Assembly (NCBI GenBank): GCA_947167345.1
Contig: CAMVHR010000028.1
Coordinates: forward strand, 1-37,679
Length of the DNA: 37,679 nucleotides
Direction: 5' to 3'
Origin: an uncultured Treponema sp.
Lineage (GTDB): Bacteria > Spirochaetota > Spirochaetia > Treponematales > Treponemataceae
The first letter of the stretch is position 1, and every line of letters begins with the position of its first letter. The position numbers were made by a program, and so were the translations under genes. The notes beneath the pieces were generated by a model. It was given only the letters and a program-made list of their open reading frames with translations. It was not told the DNA's origin and ran no database searches. This document shows, piece by piece, positions 23,527-31,945 of this stretch.

Positions 23527-25140
23527 ATGAGTAAATATATCCTTGTTACCAGCGGAGTTTGCTCCAGTTTAGGAAAAGGTGTTGCAGCAAGCACTATCGG
23601 AAGCCTTCTTGAATGCAGCGGACTTAAGATTGCAATGTTAAAATGCGATCCATACATAAATGTGGATGCCGGAAATATCAGTCCGTACCAGCATGGTGAA
23701 GTTTATGTTACCGAAGATGGTGCAGAAACAGATCTTGACTTGGGAAATTTCAGCAGGTTTACCAGCATAAAACTCTCTAACGAAAACTGCATTTCCATTG
23801 GAAAGGTATACGAAAACGTCATAAGAAACGAACGTGCAGGAAGATACAACGGAAGAACAGTACAAGTTATTCCGCACATTACAGATGAAATAAAAAGATG
23901 CATACGGCATTTAGGAGATACAACAAAGGCCGATGTTGTCATTGTTGAAATCGGTGGTACCGTAGGCGATATTGAGGCAGTTCCGTATCTGGAAGCAATC
24001 CGACAGTTAATCCGAGAAGTCGGTAAAAATAATGCAATCAGCGTACACTTGACTCTTATTCCCGTAATTACTGGTGGAGAGCTTAAGTCTAAACCAACAC
24101 AGCATTCTGTGAAGCAACTACAGGAGGTTGGAGTTCAACCTGACATTTTGCTTTGCCGTTGTGAAGCACCTGTTGAAGAGTCAATGAAAAAGAAGATTGC
24201 CATGTTTTGCAATGTTTCCGAAGGAGCTGTATTCATTTCTCCTGATGTAAAGAAATCTATTTATGAACTTCCTATTATTTTCCATGAACAGCAGCTGGAC
24301 AAAAAAATTAACGAAAAGCTTTCTTTAGGAAATCGTACGGCGGACATCCGTCAATGGACAAATTTTATTGACAAGCTAAACAATCCTTCAAAAAGTGTCT
24401 GCATTGGAATGGTTGGTAAAAAGGATTATCTAGACAACTGTTATAAATCAGTGCAGGAATCTCTGTTCCATGCTGCAGTTACTGGTAATAATGCCGCAGT
24501 TACAATAAAAAAGATTGATGCAGAAACACTTGAAGATACAAAAGATTTTAATGAATGCTTCAAAAACCTTGACGGAATTGTAATTCCTGGCAATTATGGA
24601 CAAAGAGGGTTTCTAGGACTTCTTTCTACGGTAAAATATGCGCGTGAGCACAAAATTCCATTTTTAGGCATTGACTTAGGAATGCAGCTCATGGCTATAG
24701 ATACTGCCCGATATCTGTGCAATTGGGAAGACGCAGATACAACAGAGTTCATGCAGAATTCAAAGCATCCTGTTATCAGTTTACCGGAGGAACAGTCAGC
24801 ACCATCCGCTGGTGTAATGAAACTTGGAGCAAGTGAAGTTACGATTATGGAAAAAACAAAATTATATTCCATATATAATTCAACTTCTGCAATTGAACGC
24901 CACCGGTCAAAATATACATTTGACCGCAGATATACAAAGGACATGACTTCGCATGGTCTTATTACATCCGCACTTGCAGCTGATGACAATCAGGTTGAGG
25001 CTTTTGAATGGAGAGAGCATCCATGGGGCATAGGAGTTCAATATCATCCTGAATTTTTAAGCAGACCAACAAAGCCTCACCCTCTTTTTGATTCTTTCAT
25101 TCAGGCATCAATTGCATATCATGCGGAGCATTTGTTTTAG
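23527..25140 (+). CDS. pyrG: CTP synthase with altered glutaminase active site
   Basis: The 537-residue enzyme makes CTP from UTP and ATP. Its synthase domain (1-265) looks intact: P-loop SSLGKG (13-18), Mg ligands D71 and E141 in TDLDLG and VEIGGTVGDIE, and KPTQHSVK. The class I glutaminase domain (about 290-535) is not normal. The catalytic Cys of the usual GICLGMQ motif is D383 (GIDLGMQ, codon GAC at 24673-24675). The oxyanion-hole region PGGFG reads PGNYG (354-358). H507 and E509 (QYHPEF) and the RHR motif (458-460) are kept. It is therefore probably ammonia-dependent or needs a separate glutaminase. The reading frame is otherwise clean, so this is not a decayed gene. Confidence 0.93.
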   Translation: MSKYILVTSGVCSSLGKGVAASTIGSLLECSGLKIAMLKCDPYINVDAGNISPYQHGEVYVTEDGAETDLDLGNFSRFTSIKLSNENCISIGKVYENVIRNERAGRYNGRTVQVIPHITDEIKRCIRHLGDTTKADVVIVEIGGTVGDIEAVPYLEAIRQLIREVGKNNAISVHLTLIPVITGGELKSKPTQHSVKQLQEVGVQPDILLCRCEAPVEESMKKKIAMFCNVSEGAVFISPDVKKSIYELPIIFHEQQLDKKINEKLSLGNRTADIRQWTNFIDKLNNPSKSVCIGMVGKKDYLDNCYKSVQESLFHAAVTGNNAAVTIKKIDAETLEDTKDFNECFKNLDGIVIPGNYGQRGFLGLLSTVKYAREHKIPFLGIDLGMQLMAIDTARYLCNWEDADTTEFMQNSKHPVISLPEEQSAPSAGVMKLGASEVTIMEKTKLYSIYNSTSAIERHRSKYTFDRRYTKDMTSHGLITSALAADDNQVEAFEWREHPWGIGVQYHPEFLSRPTKPHPLFDSFIQASIAYHAEHLF

Positions 25141-25167
25141 TTTCTGTTAAGGTTTCTGGTAGAATTC

Positions 25168-25728
25168 ATGATTAAAATCTGGCTTATATGTAAAACTCTA
25201 TGTTTCTTACTAAGTTTTTCAATGCTTGCATCATGCTCTTTAAACTATGAGGTTACTAAAAAAGAAATTCATAATAACAGTCCTGAACTTTTGTTTCAAA
25301 CAGCCATCTTTAACCGCTATGAGAACAATAAGATAACTGTTTCTGTTTCTGCAGAAAAAATAGAGCAGTATACGTCTAATACATCTTATGCAAAGCAAGC
25401 TTATTTTGATTTCTGGAATGACAGGAATGAAAGAGAACTTACAGGTTCTTGCAGGCTTTTAGGAATGCAAACGTATAAAAATTTATTTACGCTCTATGAT
25501 GACATTCAGATAACCGATATTAAAAATAAATCGGAAATACAGGCATCTGCTTTAAAATGGAATTCAGAGAAAAAATCACTTGTATCTGATAAATCAAAAA
25601 TAGTACGGCTTTCTAAAAAGAGCATGGAAATTGAAGGAACCTGCTTTTCTGCAGACGGAGAAACTAATTCATTTGAATTTACGGCTGGTGTTACAGGGAC
25701 TATTCACCTGGAAGACAAGGTAGAATGA
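25168..25728 (+). CDS. lptC: LptC-like periplasmic lipid-export lipoprotein
   Basis: The 186-residue protein has a signal segment ending in lipobox LASC (C23) and a beta-rich domain resembling LptC. The call rests on weak similarity and on position directly before lptA and lptB. LptC links the inner-membrane LptBFG complex to the LptA bridge. Canonical LptC is membrane-anchored; here anchoring would be by lipid. The 3' end overlaps lptA by 4 bases (ATGA). lptF and lptG are not in the window. Confidence 0.72.
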   Translation: MIKIWLICKTLCFLLSFSMLASCSLNYEVTKKEIHNNSPELLFQTAIFNRYENNKITVSVSAEKIEQYTSNTSYAKQAYFDFWNDRNERELTGSCRLLGMQTYKNLFTLYDDIQITDIKNKSEIQASALKWNSEKKSLVSDKSKIVRLSKKSMEIEGTCFSADGETNSFEFTAGVTGTIHLEDKVE

Positions 25729-26354
25729 CTATGAAAAAACTTTTTTCCATTCTTGCAGCCTTATTTATTTTTAATTTCTCATGTTTTGCAGAGAACATCA
25801 TATTTAAGGCAGATCAGATGACCGGAAAGTCGTCAGATAGCAAGGATTATGCAAAATTAACGGGCAATGCAAGCATCATTACTAGCTCAATGGAGATTTA
25901 TGCTGACGAAATAGAGCTTTCTGGAGAAAATTATCGTTTCATAGAGGCTTCCGGTAATGTTTCCGGTTCAAATGTAAAAAATAAAATTGATTTTACATGC
26001 GGACAACTTTTATATGACAGAGAGACAGAAGTTGCTACGTTACAGAATGCCGTTCATTTAATTGACAGGGAAAATGAAACAATCGCAAATGCGGAAATAA
26101 TGGATTATGACCAGAACAAATCGACTATAATCATGCAAATTTCAGTCGCAATGCAACAGAAAGATAATATTTGTACAGGTTCACATGCTATTTACAAAAC
26201 TGACGCAAGGACATTGTTCTTAAGTGGTAATCCTCAAATTTCAAAAGGAAAAGATGTTTTTAGAGCACAGGAAATAGAGCTTAACCTCGATACACAAGAC
26301 ATCATTCTTGACGGACGTGTTCGAGGCTCTGTCGAAGATACAAAAAACAGATAA
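25725..26354 (+). CDS. lptA: LptA/OstA-like periplasmic lipid-transport protein
   Basis: The 209-residue protein has a signal peptide cleaved probably after CFA (residue 22) and a repeated beta-strand domain of the OstA/LptA type: IIFKADQMTGKS near the start, then GNASI, ASGNVSG and LDGRVRG strands. LptA oligomers form a bridge carrying lipid across the periplasm. It overlaps lptC by ATGA. A second in-frame ATG at 25731 could also be the start. Presence of lptC, lptA and lptB together argues for active outer-membrane lipid export. Confidence 0.8.
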   Translation: MTMKKLFSILAALFIFNFSCFAENIIFKADQMTGKSSDSKDYAKLTGNASIITSSMEIYADEIELSGENYRFIEASGNVSGSNVKNKIDFTCGQLLYDRETEVATLQNAVHLIDRENETIANAEIMDYDQNKSTIIMQISVAMQQKDNICTGSHAIYKTDARTLFLSGNPQISKGKDVFRAQEIELNLDTQDIILDGRVRGSVEDTKNR

Positions 26355-26374
26355 TAGACAATGAAAGAGTATAT

Positions 26375-27106
26375 ATGGAAGAGCATAAATTACAGGTAAG
26401 TTCACTTTACAAGTCATTTGGTAATAAAAAAGTTGTTCAGGGAATCGACTTTTCCATGACAACAGGAGAAGTTTTAGGATTGCTTGGACCAAATGGCTCC
26501 GGCAAGACAACAACGTTTTACATGATTGTCGGGTTTTACAAACCAACGGATGGCAATGTATTCCTTGATGATGAATTGATTACAAAGTTGCCCATGTATA
26601 AAAGAGCCAGATTGGGCATTTCATACTTACCACAGGAACCTTCTGTATTTAGAAAACTGACAGTTGAAGAAAATATATGGTCAATTCTTGAAACAAGACA
26701 AGACTTAACTGATAAAGAAAAAAAAGCTCAGCTTGAAGAACTTATAGAAGAATTTTCCATTCAAAAAATAAGAAAGCAACAGGCATATACTTTGTCAGGC
26801 GGTGAAAGACGTAGGACAGAAATTGCACGCTCTCTTGCAATTCAACCAAAGTTTCTGCTTCTCGATGAACCTTTTGCAGGAATAGACCCCATCGCTGTCG
26901 CTGATATAAAGAAGCTCATTAAATTGCTTTCAAAAAAGGGAATCGGTATCCTCATAACAGATCACAATGTACGGGATACCCTTGAAATAACAGATAGATC
27001 CATCATCATTTCCTCAGGACAAATTGTTATCCAGGGAAACAGACAAGAAATACTTAATTCAGAAATTGCACGTGAAATATATTTAGGTACAGATTTTACA
27101 ATGTAA
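26375..27106 (+). CDS. lptB: Lipid-export ABC ATPase LptB
   Basis: The 243-residue ATPase has Walker A GPNGSGKT (38-45), the Q-loop segment YLPQEPSVFRKLTVEENI (near 84-101) that is distinctive of LptB, signature LSGGERRR (140-147) and Walker B LLLDEP (161-166) followed by FAGIDP. Length is as in the family. It powers extraction of lipid from the inner membrane with LptF/LptG, encoded elsewhere. It is the last plus-strand gene and converges with the ribosomal operon. A hairpin (27126-27152) lies between, but its U-run serves only the opposite strand. Confidence 0.93.
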   Translation: MEEHKLQVSSLYKSFGNKKVVQGIDFSMTTGEVLGLLGPNGSGKTTTFYMIVGFYKPTDGNVFLDDELITKLPMYKRARLGISYLPQEPSVFRKLTVEENIWSILETRQDLTDKEKKAQLEELIEEFSIQKIRKQQAYTLSGGERRRTEIARSLAIQPKFLLLDEPFAGIDPIAVADIKKLIKLLSKKGIGILITDHNVRDTLEITDRSIIISSGQIVIQGNRQEILNSEIAREIYLGTDFTM

Positions 27107-27113
27107 AATCCAT

Positions 27114-27152
27114 ATAAAAAAATAGAGCCACCCTTGTATCATAAGGGTGGCT
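27114..27152 (-). terminator. Rho-independent terminator of the ribosomal operon
   Basis: AGCCACCCTT (27126-27135) and AAGGGTGGCT (27143-27152) form a perfect 10-bp stem with a 7-base loop. On the minus strand it is followed by CTA and a run of seven Ts (27122-27116). It lies 13 bases past the stop of the zinc-ribbon gene. Confidence 0.88.
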
Positions 27153-27165
27153 AACGAAGCATAAA

Positions 27166-27396
27166 TTAAGCTTCTGCTTTTTCTTCTGAAGCAGGAGCAG
27201 CTTTCTTAGCAGCTCTAGCTTCTACACGAGCTTTGTTTTTCAAAGCTGCTTTGCAGAATTTACAAATCTTTACTTTATTACCATCAACATCCTGTTCATA
27301 CAGAATCTTGATCTGCTCAGTACCGCAAATAGCGCATTTTCCGCGACCATGGTTTGGCTCTTTACGGATTCCTGTTCCACGATGTGCCTTTGACAT
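27166..27396 (-). CDS. Zinc-ribbon protein at end of the alpha operon
   Basis: The 76-residue basic protein has two CxxC knuckles, C21-C24 (CAIC) and C45-C48 (CKFC), 20 residues apart, a classical zinc ribbon. The N terminus (SKAHRGTGIRKEPNHGRGK) is basic and the C-terminal tail is Ala/Lys/Glu-rich. It follows rplQ by 3 bases and precedes the operon terminator, so it is made with ribosomal proteins. I do not recognise a named ribosomal protein. A ribosome- or RNA-polymerase-associated role is inferred from position and charge only. Confidence 0.78.
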   Translation of the reverse strand: MSKAHRGTGIRKEPNHGRGKCAICGTEQIKILYEQDVDGNKVKICKFCKAALKNKARVEARAAKKAAPASEEKAEA

Positions 27397-27399
27397 ATT

Positions 27400-27834
27400 T
27401 TACTCCTTTGCGGCCTCAGCTTTTGGAGCTGAAACTTTTTTCTCTGCTTTTGCCTCTTTTTCTTCAGGTTCTGGCAGTTTATAATCAATGAGTTCCAAAA
27501 TTACTACATCAGCAGCATCGCCCTGACGGAAACCAAGCTTCAATACACGAGTATATCCACCATTGCGATCCTTCATGCGAGGACCAATTTCTGTAAACAA
27601 TTTATTCAGAATTTTCTCATCTGCAATAAATTTAGCAGCGATTCTTCTATTATGAACACTATCAACTTTTGCACGTGTGATAAGTTTCTCAGCTGCCTTG
27701 CGTACTTCAAGAGCCTTAGCTTTTGTTGTAGTAACACGCTCATATCTAAAGAGTGATGTTACCATATTACGTGACATTGCACGGCGGTGGGCTGTCGTAC
27801 GTGAAAGCGGATTAAATCCATTTCTGTGGTTCAT
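27400..27834 (-). CDS. rplQ: 50S ribosomal protein L17
   Basis: The 144-residue protein matches L17 throughout residues 1-122, starting [20 protein letters not shown] and including [15 protein letters not shown]17 binds 23S rRNA near the peptide exit tunnel. A Lys/Glu/Ala tail of about 22 residues extends beyond the usual end. It overlaps rpoA by ATGA, giving coupled translation. Confidence 0.95.
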   Translation of the reverse strand: MNHRNGFNPLSRTTAHRRAMSRNMVTSLFRYERVTTTKAKALEVRKAAEKLITRAKVDSVHNRRIAAKFIADEKILNKLFTEIGPRMKDRNGGYTRVLKLGFRQGDAADVVILELIDYKLPEPEEKEAKAEKKVSAPKAEAAKE

Positions 27835-28877
27835 TCGTTCTCGTCCTTATTTTTACGGAAGTTAACATCTTTCAGATGACTATAATCAGTCATTCCCAAA
27901 GTCAGATTGTGTTCTTCAAGCTTCGTCTTGATTTCCTCAAGACTCTTCTTTCCAAAGTTACGAGTCTTTGTAATGTCTTCTTCAGTTTTCTTAGTTAATT
28001 CACCAATAGTGTGAATGTTAGCATTCTTAAGACAATTGGAACTGCGTACTGACAACTCCAACTCCTCAACAGGAGTATTAAGAAGCTTACGAATCATCTC
28101 ATCGCCTTCATCCAAATCCTCGCCTGAAGAATATTCATCTTCATTGAAGTTTACAAAGATAGAGAAATAATCCTTTGCAATCTTTGCAGCTTCTGCCAAG
28201 GCATCTTCCGGTTTAATAGATCCGTCAGTCCAAATCTCAAGAATTAATTTATCATAGTCGTTTCGCTGACCTACACGGCAAGGTTCAATGGAATATTTTA
28301 CCTTTGGTACAGGTGTAAAAATACAATCCATTGGAATTGTTCCCACAACCTCAATGTATGCACTATTTACTTCTGCCGGAACATAACCTCTTCCAAGATC
28401 AACCTGAATTTCTATATCCAGACGAGAACCTTCCATCATTGTAAAGATTTCAAGTCCCTCTGTCATAACTTCAAGCTGACCTTCTTTTATGAAGTTATCA
28501 CTCTTAATAGTTCCAGAACCTTTAAACTCAAAGAGGAATGTATCCTGTTCAACATCCCGCGGCAAGCGCAAACGAATCTGTTTCAAGCTATTCAAGACTT
28601 CCATTGTATCTTCACTGACACCTGGAATTTTCTCAAATTCACTGGAAATAACATGAGGAACATCATTTGAATCGTATGAAGTAATACGAACAGAAGAAAT
28701 TGCATATCCCTGAATAGAAGAAAGAAGCACCCTGCGAAGAGTATTTCCTACAGTTGTACCAAATCCCGGTTCAAATGGATATGCAGTAAATTTTCCATAG
28801 TTCGGATTAGTTTCGAGATGCTCAAATGTAATTCCCTTTGGTTTTTTAAAACCTTTAAGCAGATTTTTGCGAGCCAT
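27831..28877 (-). CDS. rpoA: RNA polymerase alpha subunit
   Basis: The 348-residue alpha subunit has the assembly domain (about 20-240, with [19 protein letters not shown]) and a C-terminal domain (about 268-335) with the helix-hairpin-helix [16 protein letters not shown] used for UP-element and activator contacts. The linker (about 245-262) is strongly acidic. Its place between rpsD and rplQ is the conserved alpha-operon order. Confidence 0.96.
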   Translation of the reverse strand: MARKNLLKGFKKPKGITFEHLETNPNYGKFTAYPFEPGFGTTVGNTLRRVLLSSIQGYAISSVRITSYDSNDVPHVISSEFEKIPGVSEDTMEVLNSLKQIRLRLPRDVEQDTFLFEFKGSGTIKSDNFIKEGQLEVMTEGLEIFTMMEGSRLDIEIQVDLGRGYVPAEVNSAYIEVVGTIPMDCIFTPVPKVKYSIEPCRVGQRNDYDKLILEIWTDGSIKPEDALAEAAKIAKDYFSIFVNFNEDEYSSGEDLDEGDEMIRKLLNTPVEELELSVRSSNCLKNANIHTIGELTKKTEEDITKTRNFGKKSLEEIKTKLEEHNLTLGMTDYSHLKDVNFRKNKDENE

Positions 28878-28889
28878 CTGAACTCCTTA

Positions 28890-29525
28890 TTATTTAGAAT
28901 AGAGCTCAACTACGAGCTGTTCTTTTACGTCTGCCAGATCTGTAACTTCTTCACGACGCGGATACTGTACGAAAGTACCTTTTACAGCATCTTCATCTAC
29001 CGTCAGCCATGAAGCTGAGCCAGATTTTGAAATTTCTTTAAGACCGTCCTGAATTACAGAAAGTTTCTTACTTCTTTCCTTCACTTCAATAACATCACCC
29101 GGCTTTACCTGATAGCTAGCAATGTTTACAATCTTACCGTTAACCATAACATGTCTGTGAAGAACAAGCTGACGAGCCTGATTGCGACAAGAAGCAAAGT
29201 GCATCCTGAAAACTACATTATCAAGACGACTTTCAAGCAAACGAATAAGGTTCTCACCTGTAACACCAGACATTCTAAGAGCATTTTCAAAAGTAATATG
29301 GAACTGCTTTTCCATCATACCATAAATTCTCTTAATCTTCTGCTTTTCACGCAACTGAAGACCATATTCACTGCGTTTTCCCGTACGATCCTTAGGATCT
29401 TTTCCAGGAGCTGCGCGCTTTTTATTTATAGGGCACTTATCGCTTTTGCAACGTTCACCTTTAAGGAACAATTTATTCTGTTCTGTTCTACAAAGTCTAC
29501 AAACAGGACCTGTATATCTTGCCAT
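28890..29525 (-). CDS. rpsD: 30S ribosomal protein S4
   Basis: The 211-residue protein has an N-terminal zinc-type cluster C9, C12, C26, C31 (CRLC...CKSDKC) and the S4 RNA-binding domain (about 95-160) with LDNVVFRMHFA and the HVMVNGKIV segment. S4 starts 30S body assembly and in many bacteria represses the alpha operon by binding a leader RNA. A structured leader candidate lies at 30465-30508. Confidence 0.96.
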   Translation of the reverse strand: MARYTGPVCRLCRTEQNKLFLKGERCKSDKCPINKKRAAPGKDPKDRTGKRSEYGLQLREKQKIKRIYGMMEKQFHITFENALRMSGVTGENLIRLLESRLDNVVFRMHFASCRNQARQLVLHRHVMVNGKIVNIASYQVKPGDVIEVKERSKKLSVIQDGLKEISKSGSASWLTVDEDAVKGTFVQYPRREEVTDLADVKEQLVVELYSK

Positions 29526-29540
29526 ATTGTACTAATCTCC

Positions 29541-29921
29541 TTACATGCGGCGAGTCTTGCGAGGACGGCATCCGTTATGAGGTATAGGTGTTACATCAGA
29601 AATAGACTTAACCTTAAGACCTAATGTACCAAGAACACGAATTGCATTTTCACGACCAATTCCAGGTCCCTTTACAAAAACGTGTACCTCACGCAAACCA
29701 TAGCTAGCAGCATTCTGAACTGCTGTTTCTGCTACTGACTGAGCTGCAAACGGAGTTGATTTCTTTGCTCCGCGGAATCCTAATCCACCAGAAGAAGCCC
29801 AAGCGATAGCATTTCCTCTGAGATCTGTAATTGTTACAATAGTGTTGTTAAAGCTAGCCTGAATATAGACATTGCCTTCATAAACACTCTTTTTTTCCTT
29901 TCTTTTCTTAGCAGTTGCCAT
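29541..29921 (-). CDS. rpsK: 30S ribosomal protein S11
   Basis: The 126-residue protein shows the S11 signature from [17 protein letters not shown] through [16 protein letters not shown] to the C-terminal [13 protein letters not shown]11 helps form the platform and mRNA exit site of the small subunit. Length and order (rpsM-rpsK-rpsD) are normal. A GAGG-type site precedes the start. Confidence 0.96.
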   Translation of the reverse strand: MATAKKRKEKKSVYEGNVYIQASFNNTIVTITDLRGNAIAWASSGGLGFRGAKKSTPFAAQSVAETAVQNAASYGLREVHVFVKGPGIGRENAIRVLGTLGLKVKSISDVTPIPHNGCRPRKTRRM

Positions 29922-29935
29922 CAGTTACCTCCGCA

Positions 29936-30304
29936 CTATGCCTTCTTCTTGTTAGCAACGGTCTTCTTCTTACCCTTACGAGTACGAGAATTTGTACGAG
30001 TCCGCTGACCGCGAACAGGTAAACCTCTAGCATGACGCATACCACGGTAGCTTCCAATATCAATAAGACGCTTGATATTCAAACCAATCTCAGAACGCAA
30101 ACGTCCTTCTGTTTTATAGTTATCATCAATTGCCTTACGAACTTTTGCCAAATCATCTTCTGAAAGATCATTAATCATTGTATTAGGATTAATTTTTGTA
30201 ATCTCACAGATACGATTTGCTGCTGAACGGCCAATACCATAAATATATGTCAATGCAATATTGACATGCTTATTTGGGAGGTCAACTCCCGCAATTCGAG
30301 CCAT
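29936..30304 (-). CDS. rpsM: 30S ribosomal protein S13
   Basis: The 122-residue protein begins [24 protein letters not shown] and has the [23 protein letters not shown]-terminal region that reaches the A-site and P-site tRNAs at the subunit head. The tail ends in a Lys-rich stretch. GAGG upstream supports the start. It follows rpmJ by 10 bases. Confidence 0.96.
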   Translation of the reverse strand: MARIAGVDLPNKHVNIALTYIYGIGRSAANRICEITKINPNTMINDLSEDDLAKVRKAIDDNYKTEGRLRSEIGLNIKRLIDIGSYRGMRHARGLPVRGQRTRTNSRTRKGKKKTVANKKKA

Positions 30305-30314
30305 CAGTTACTCC

Positions 30315-30428
30315 TCAACCCTGTCTCTGCTTATGCTTTGGGTTTATACAGATAATACGAATAATTCCGTTTCTCTTAATAACCTTGCACTTGTCGCAAA
30401 TGGGCTTTACGCTGGTTCTTACTTTCAT
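30315..30428 (-). CDS. rpmJ: 50S ribosomal protein L36
   Basis: A 37-residue protein, [20 protein letters not shown] onward, is read on the minus strand with GGGGGA before its ATG. The zinc ligands C11, C14, C27 and H32 are all present, so it is the zinc-containing (C+) form. L36 is the smallest large-subunit protein. It is the first gene after the 165-base gap that separates it from secY. Confidence 0.95.
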   Translation of the reverse strand: MKVRTSVKPICDKCKVIKRNGIIRIICINPKHKQRQG

Positions 30429-30464
30429 AAAAGTCCCCCAGAAAAATGTATTAGATTAAGACCA

Positions 30465-30508
30465 CACGTTAAATCATGGCAATTCGCAATGAATTACAAT
30501 TTAACGTG
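30465..30508 (-). promoter_or_regulatory. Structured leader hairpin upstream of rpmJ
   Basis: CACGTTAAAT (30465-30474) pairs perfectly with ATTTAACGTG (30499-30508). An inner AATTC/GAATT stem extends it over an internal loop. It lies between a candidate promoter and rpmJ, the position where r-protein operons often carry an autoregulatory target. A smaller CCACT/AGTGG hairpin is immediately upstream in the transcript. Confidence 0.5.
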
Positions 30509-30533
30509 CCACTTTCTATATAAGTGGTGTCCT

Positions 30534-30562
30534 AATATAACACATTTTACTAATTTTAATCT
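30534..30562 (-). promoter_or_regulatory. Candidate internal promoter for the alpha operon
   Basis: On the minus strand TGTTATATT contains an extended -10 (TG then TATATT at 30539-30534). The -35 region (AGATTA, 30562-30557) is weak. It would give a leader of about 100 bases before rpmJ that includes the hairpin at 30465-30508. Confidence 0.35.
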
Positions 30563-30593
30563 AGACCTTATTACAGAATTCTTTAATAAATTT

Positions 30594-31928
30594 TTAAAGA
30601 CTTCTAGGTCTCAATCCCTTCTTTGTAAGTCCATCATGATGATGCATCTTAAGAAGAGCCTCAACCTGAGACATCGTATCAAGATCAACACCAACCAAAA
30701 TTAAAAGAGAAGTTCCACCCATAAGCATTGCTATGGCAGCAGGGAACTTGAAAATAATCTGGATGATCGTTGGCAATACGGCTATTACAGCCAGATACAA
30801 TGATCCAGGAAGTATCAGACGGTTAAGCACCCTCTGTAGATATTCCTCAGTCTTGTCTGTTCTGATTCCGGGAATAGAACCACCGTTTTCACGAATATTT
30901 CTTGCGATTTCAGTAGGGTTCAGTGTTACCTGAGTGTAGAAGTATGCAAAGAATATAATCAACAAAACTTCGATAATATTATACAAAACTCCAAGCGGAT
31001 TAAGTACTGCTGAAACCTTCATGAGCCATGTAGCTCTGTTAGAAAGGCTGTTAGCAAGCTGAAGAGGGAATGTTAAAAATGCAGATGCAAAAATTATAGG
31101 GATTACTCCAGAAGGATTAATCTTAAATGGAATGTACGTACTCTGTCCTCCGTACATCTTGCGGCCTACAACTCGTTTTGCATAATGAACAGGAATCTTT
31201 CGTTCTCCAGACTGTTCATATACAACGAATCCGATGATTGCAACATACATAAAGAGAGCTACGATTACGAAAACAATATTTATGTCTCCGTTTGAAACAC
31301 TCTTACCCAGTTCATAAACTGCGCTTGGTATACGTGCAACGATACCGGCAAAAATCAACATTGAAATGCCGTTACCAATGCCGTGAGCAGTAATCTGATC
31401 ACCAAGCCATACAGTAATCATAGATCCTGTGGTTACTGTAAGAATGGCAAGCAAGTTAAAATAGACTTTATTATCAAATATAATTGCACCAGGCTGCTGC
31501 TGATTGATGGCGTCAGCATAAACAGTGAGAGCATAAGACTGAATAAGACATACAAAAATAGTTCCTACTCTTGTCCACCATGCCACCTTCTGCTGACCAC
31601 CTTCTTCCTGAGCAATTCTTTTGAGAGACGGAAAAATGACAAGTGCCAACTGCATGATAATCTGTGTTGAAATGTATGGCATTACGCCAAGCATAAACAC
31701 AGAAAACCGCTCAAAGGCACCGCCGGCAAAAAAGTCCATGTAACTGGCAAACGCGCTTTCTGCACCACTTGCAAGGTTATTGAAGTACTGCAGAAGCAAG
31801 GTTGCATCAATGCCTGGTATTGTCAAGACACTACCAAGACGAAATACTGCGAGAATAAGCAATGTAAAGAGCATGCGGTCACGCAACTCTTTAACTCTGA
31901 ACATATTTACAACAGGATTGTTTGCCAT
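30594..31928 (-). CDS. secY: Preprotein translocase subunit SecY
   Basis: The 444-residue channel protein has ten membrane segments. Conserved SecY features are IPGIDATLLLQYFNN near the start (plug region), MPYISTQIIMQL in helix 2, and the cytoplasmic loop KRVVGRKMYGGQSTYIPFKINPSGVIPIIFA. SecY with SecE and SecG moves proteins across or into the inner membrane. It closes the spc group after rplO. Unlike many bacteria, adk, map and infA do not follow. Confidence 0.96.
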   Translation of the reverse strand: MANNPVVNMFRVKELRDRMLFTLLILAVFRLGSVLTIPGIDATLLLQYFNNLASGAESAFASYMDFFAGGAFERFSVFMLGVMPYISTQIIMQLALVIFPSLKRIAQEEGGQQKVAWWTRVGTIFVCLIQSYALTVYADAINQQQPGAIIFDNKVYFNLLAILTVTTGSMITVWLGDQITAHGIGNGISMLIFAGIVARIPSAVYELGKSVSNGDINIVFVIVALFMYVAIIGFVVYEQSGERKIPVHYAKRVVGRKMYGGQSTYIPFKINPSGVIPIIFASAFLTFPLQLANSLSNRATWLMKVSAVLNPLGVLYNIIEVLLIIFFAYFYTQVTLNPTEIARNIRENGGSIPGIRTDKTEEYLQRVLNRLILPGSLYLAVIAVLPTIIQIIFKFPAAIAMLMGGTSLLILVGVDLDTMSQVEALLKMHHHDGLTKKGLRPRSL

Positions 31929-31945
31929 GAATCACTCCAACGTTT

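Noticed and set aside
23527-25140. pyrG as a pseudogene
   Set aside because: The frame is full length, the synthase motifs and the H/E of the glutaminase site are intact, and no frameshift or stop is present.
27126-27152. Intrinsic terminator for lptB on the plus strand
   Set aside because: The stem is symmetric but on the plus strand it is followed by AACGAAGC with no U-run. The U-run is only on the minus strand.
30261-30704. Plus-strand 147-residue open frame across rpmJ and the secY gap
   Set aside because: It is antisense to rpmJ and the secY end, shows no domain pattern, and lacks a ribosome-binding site.
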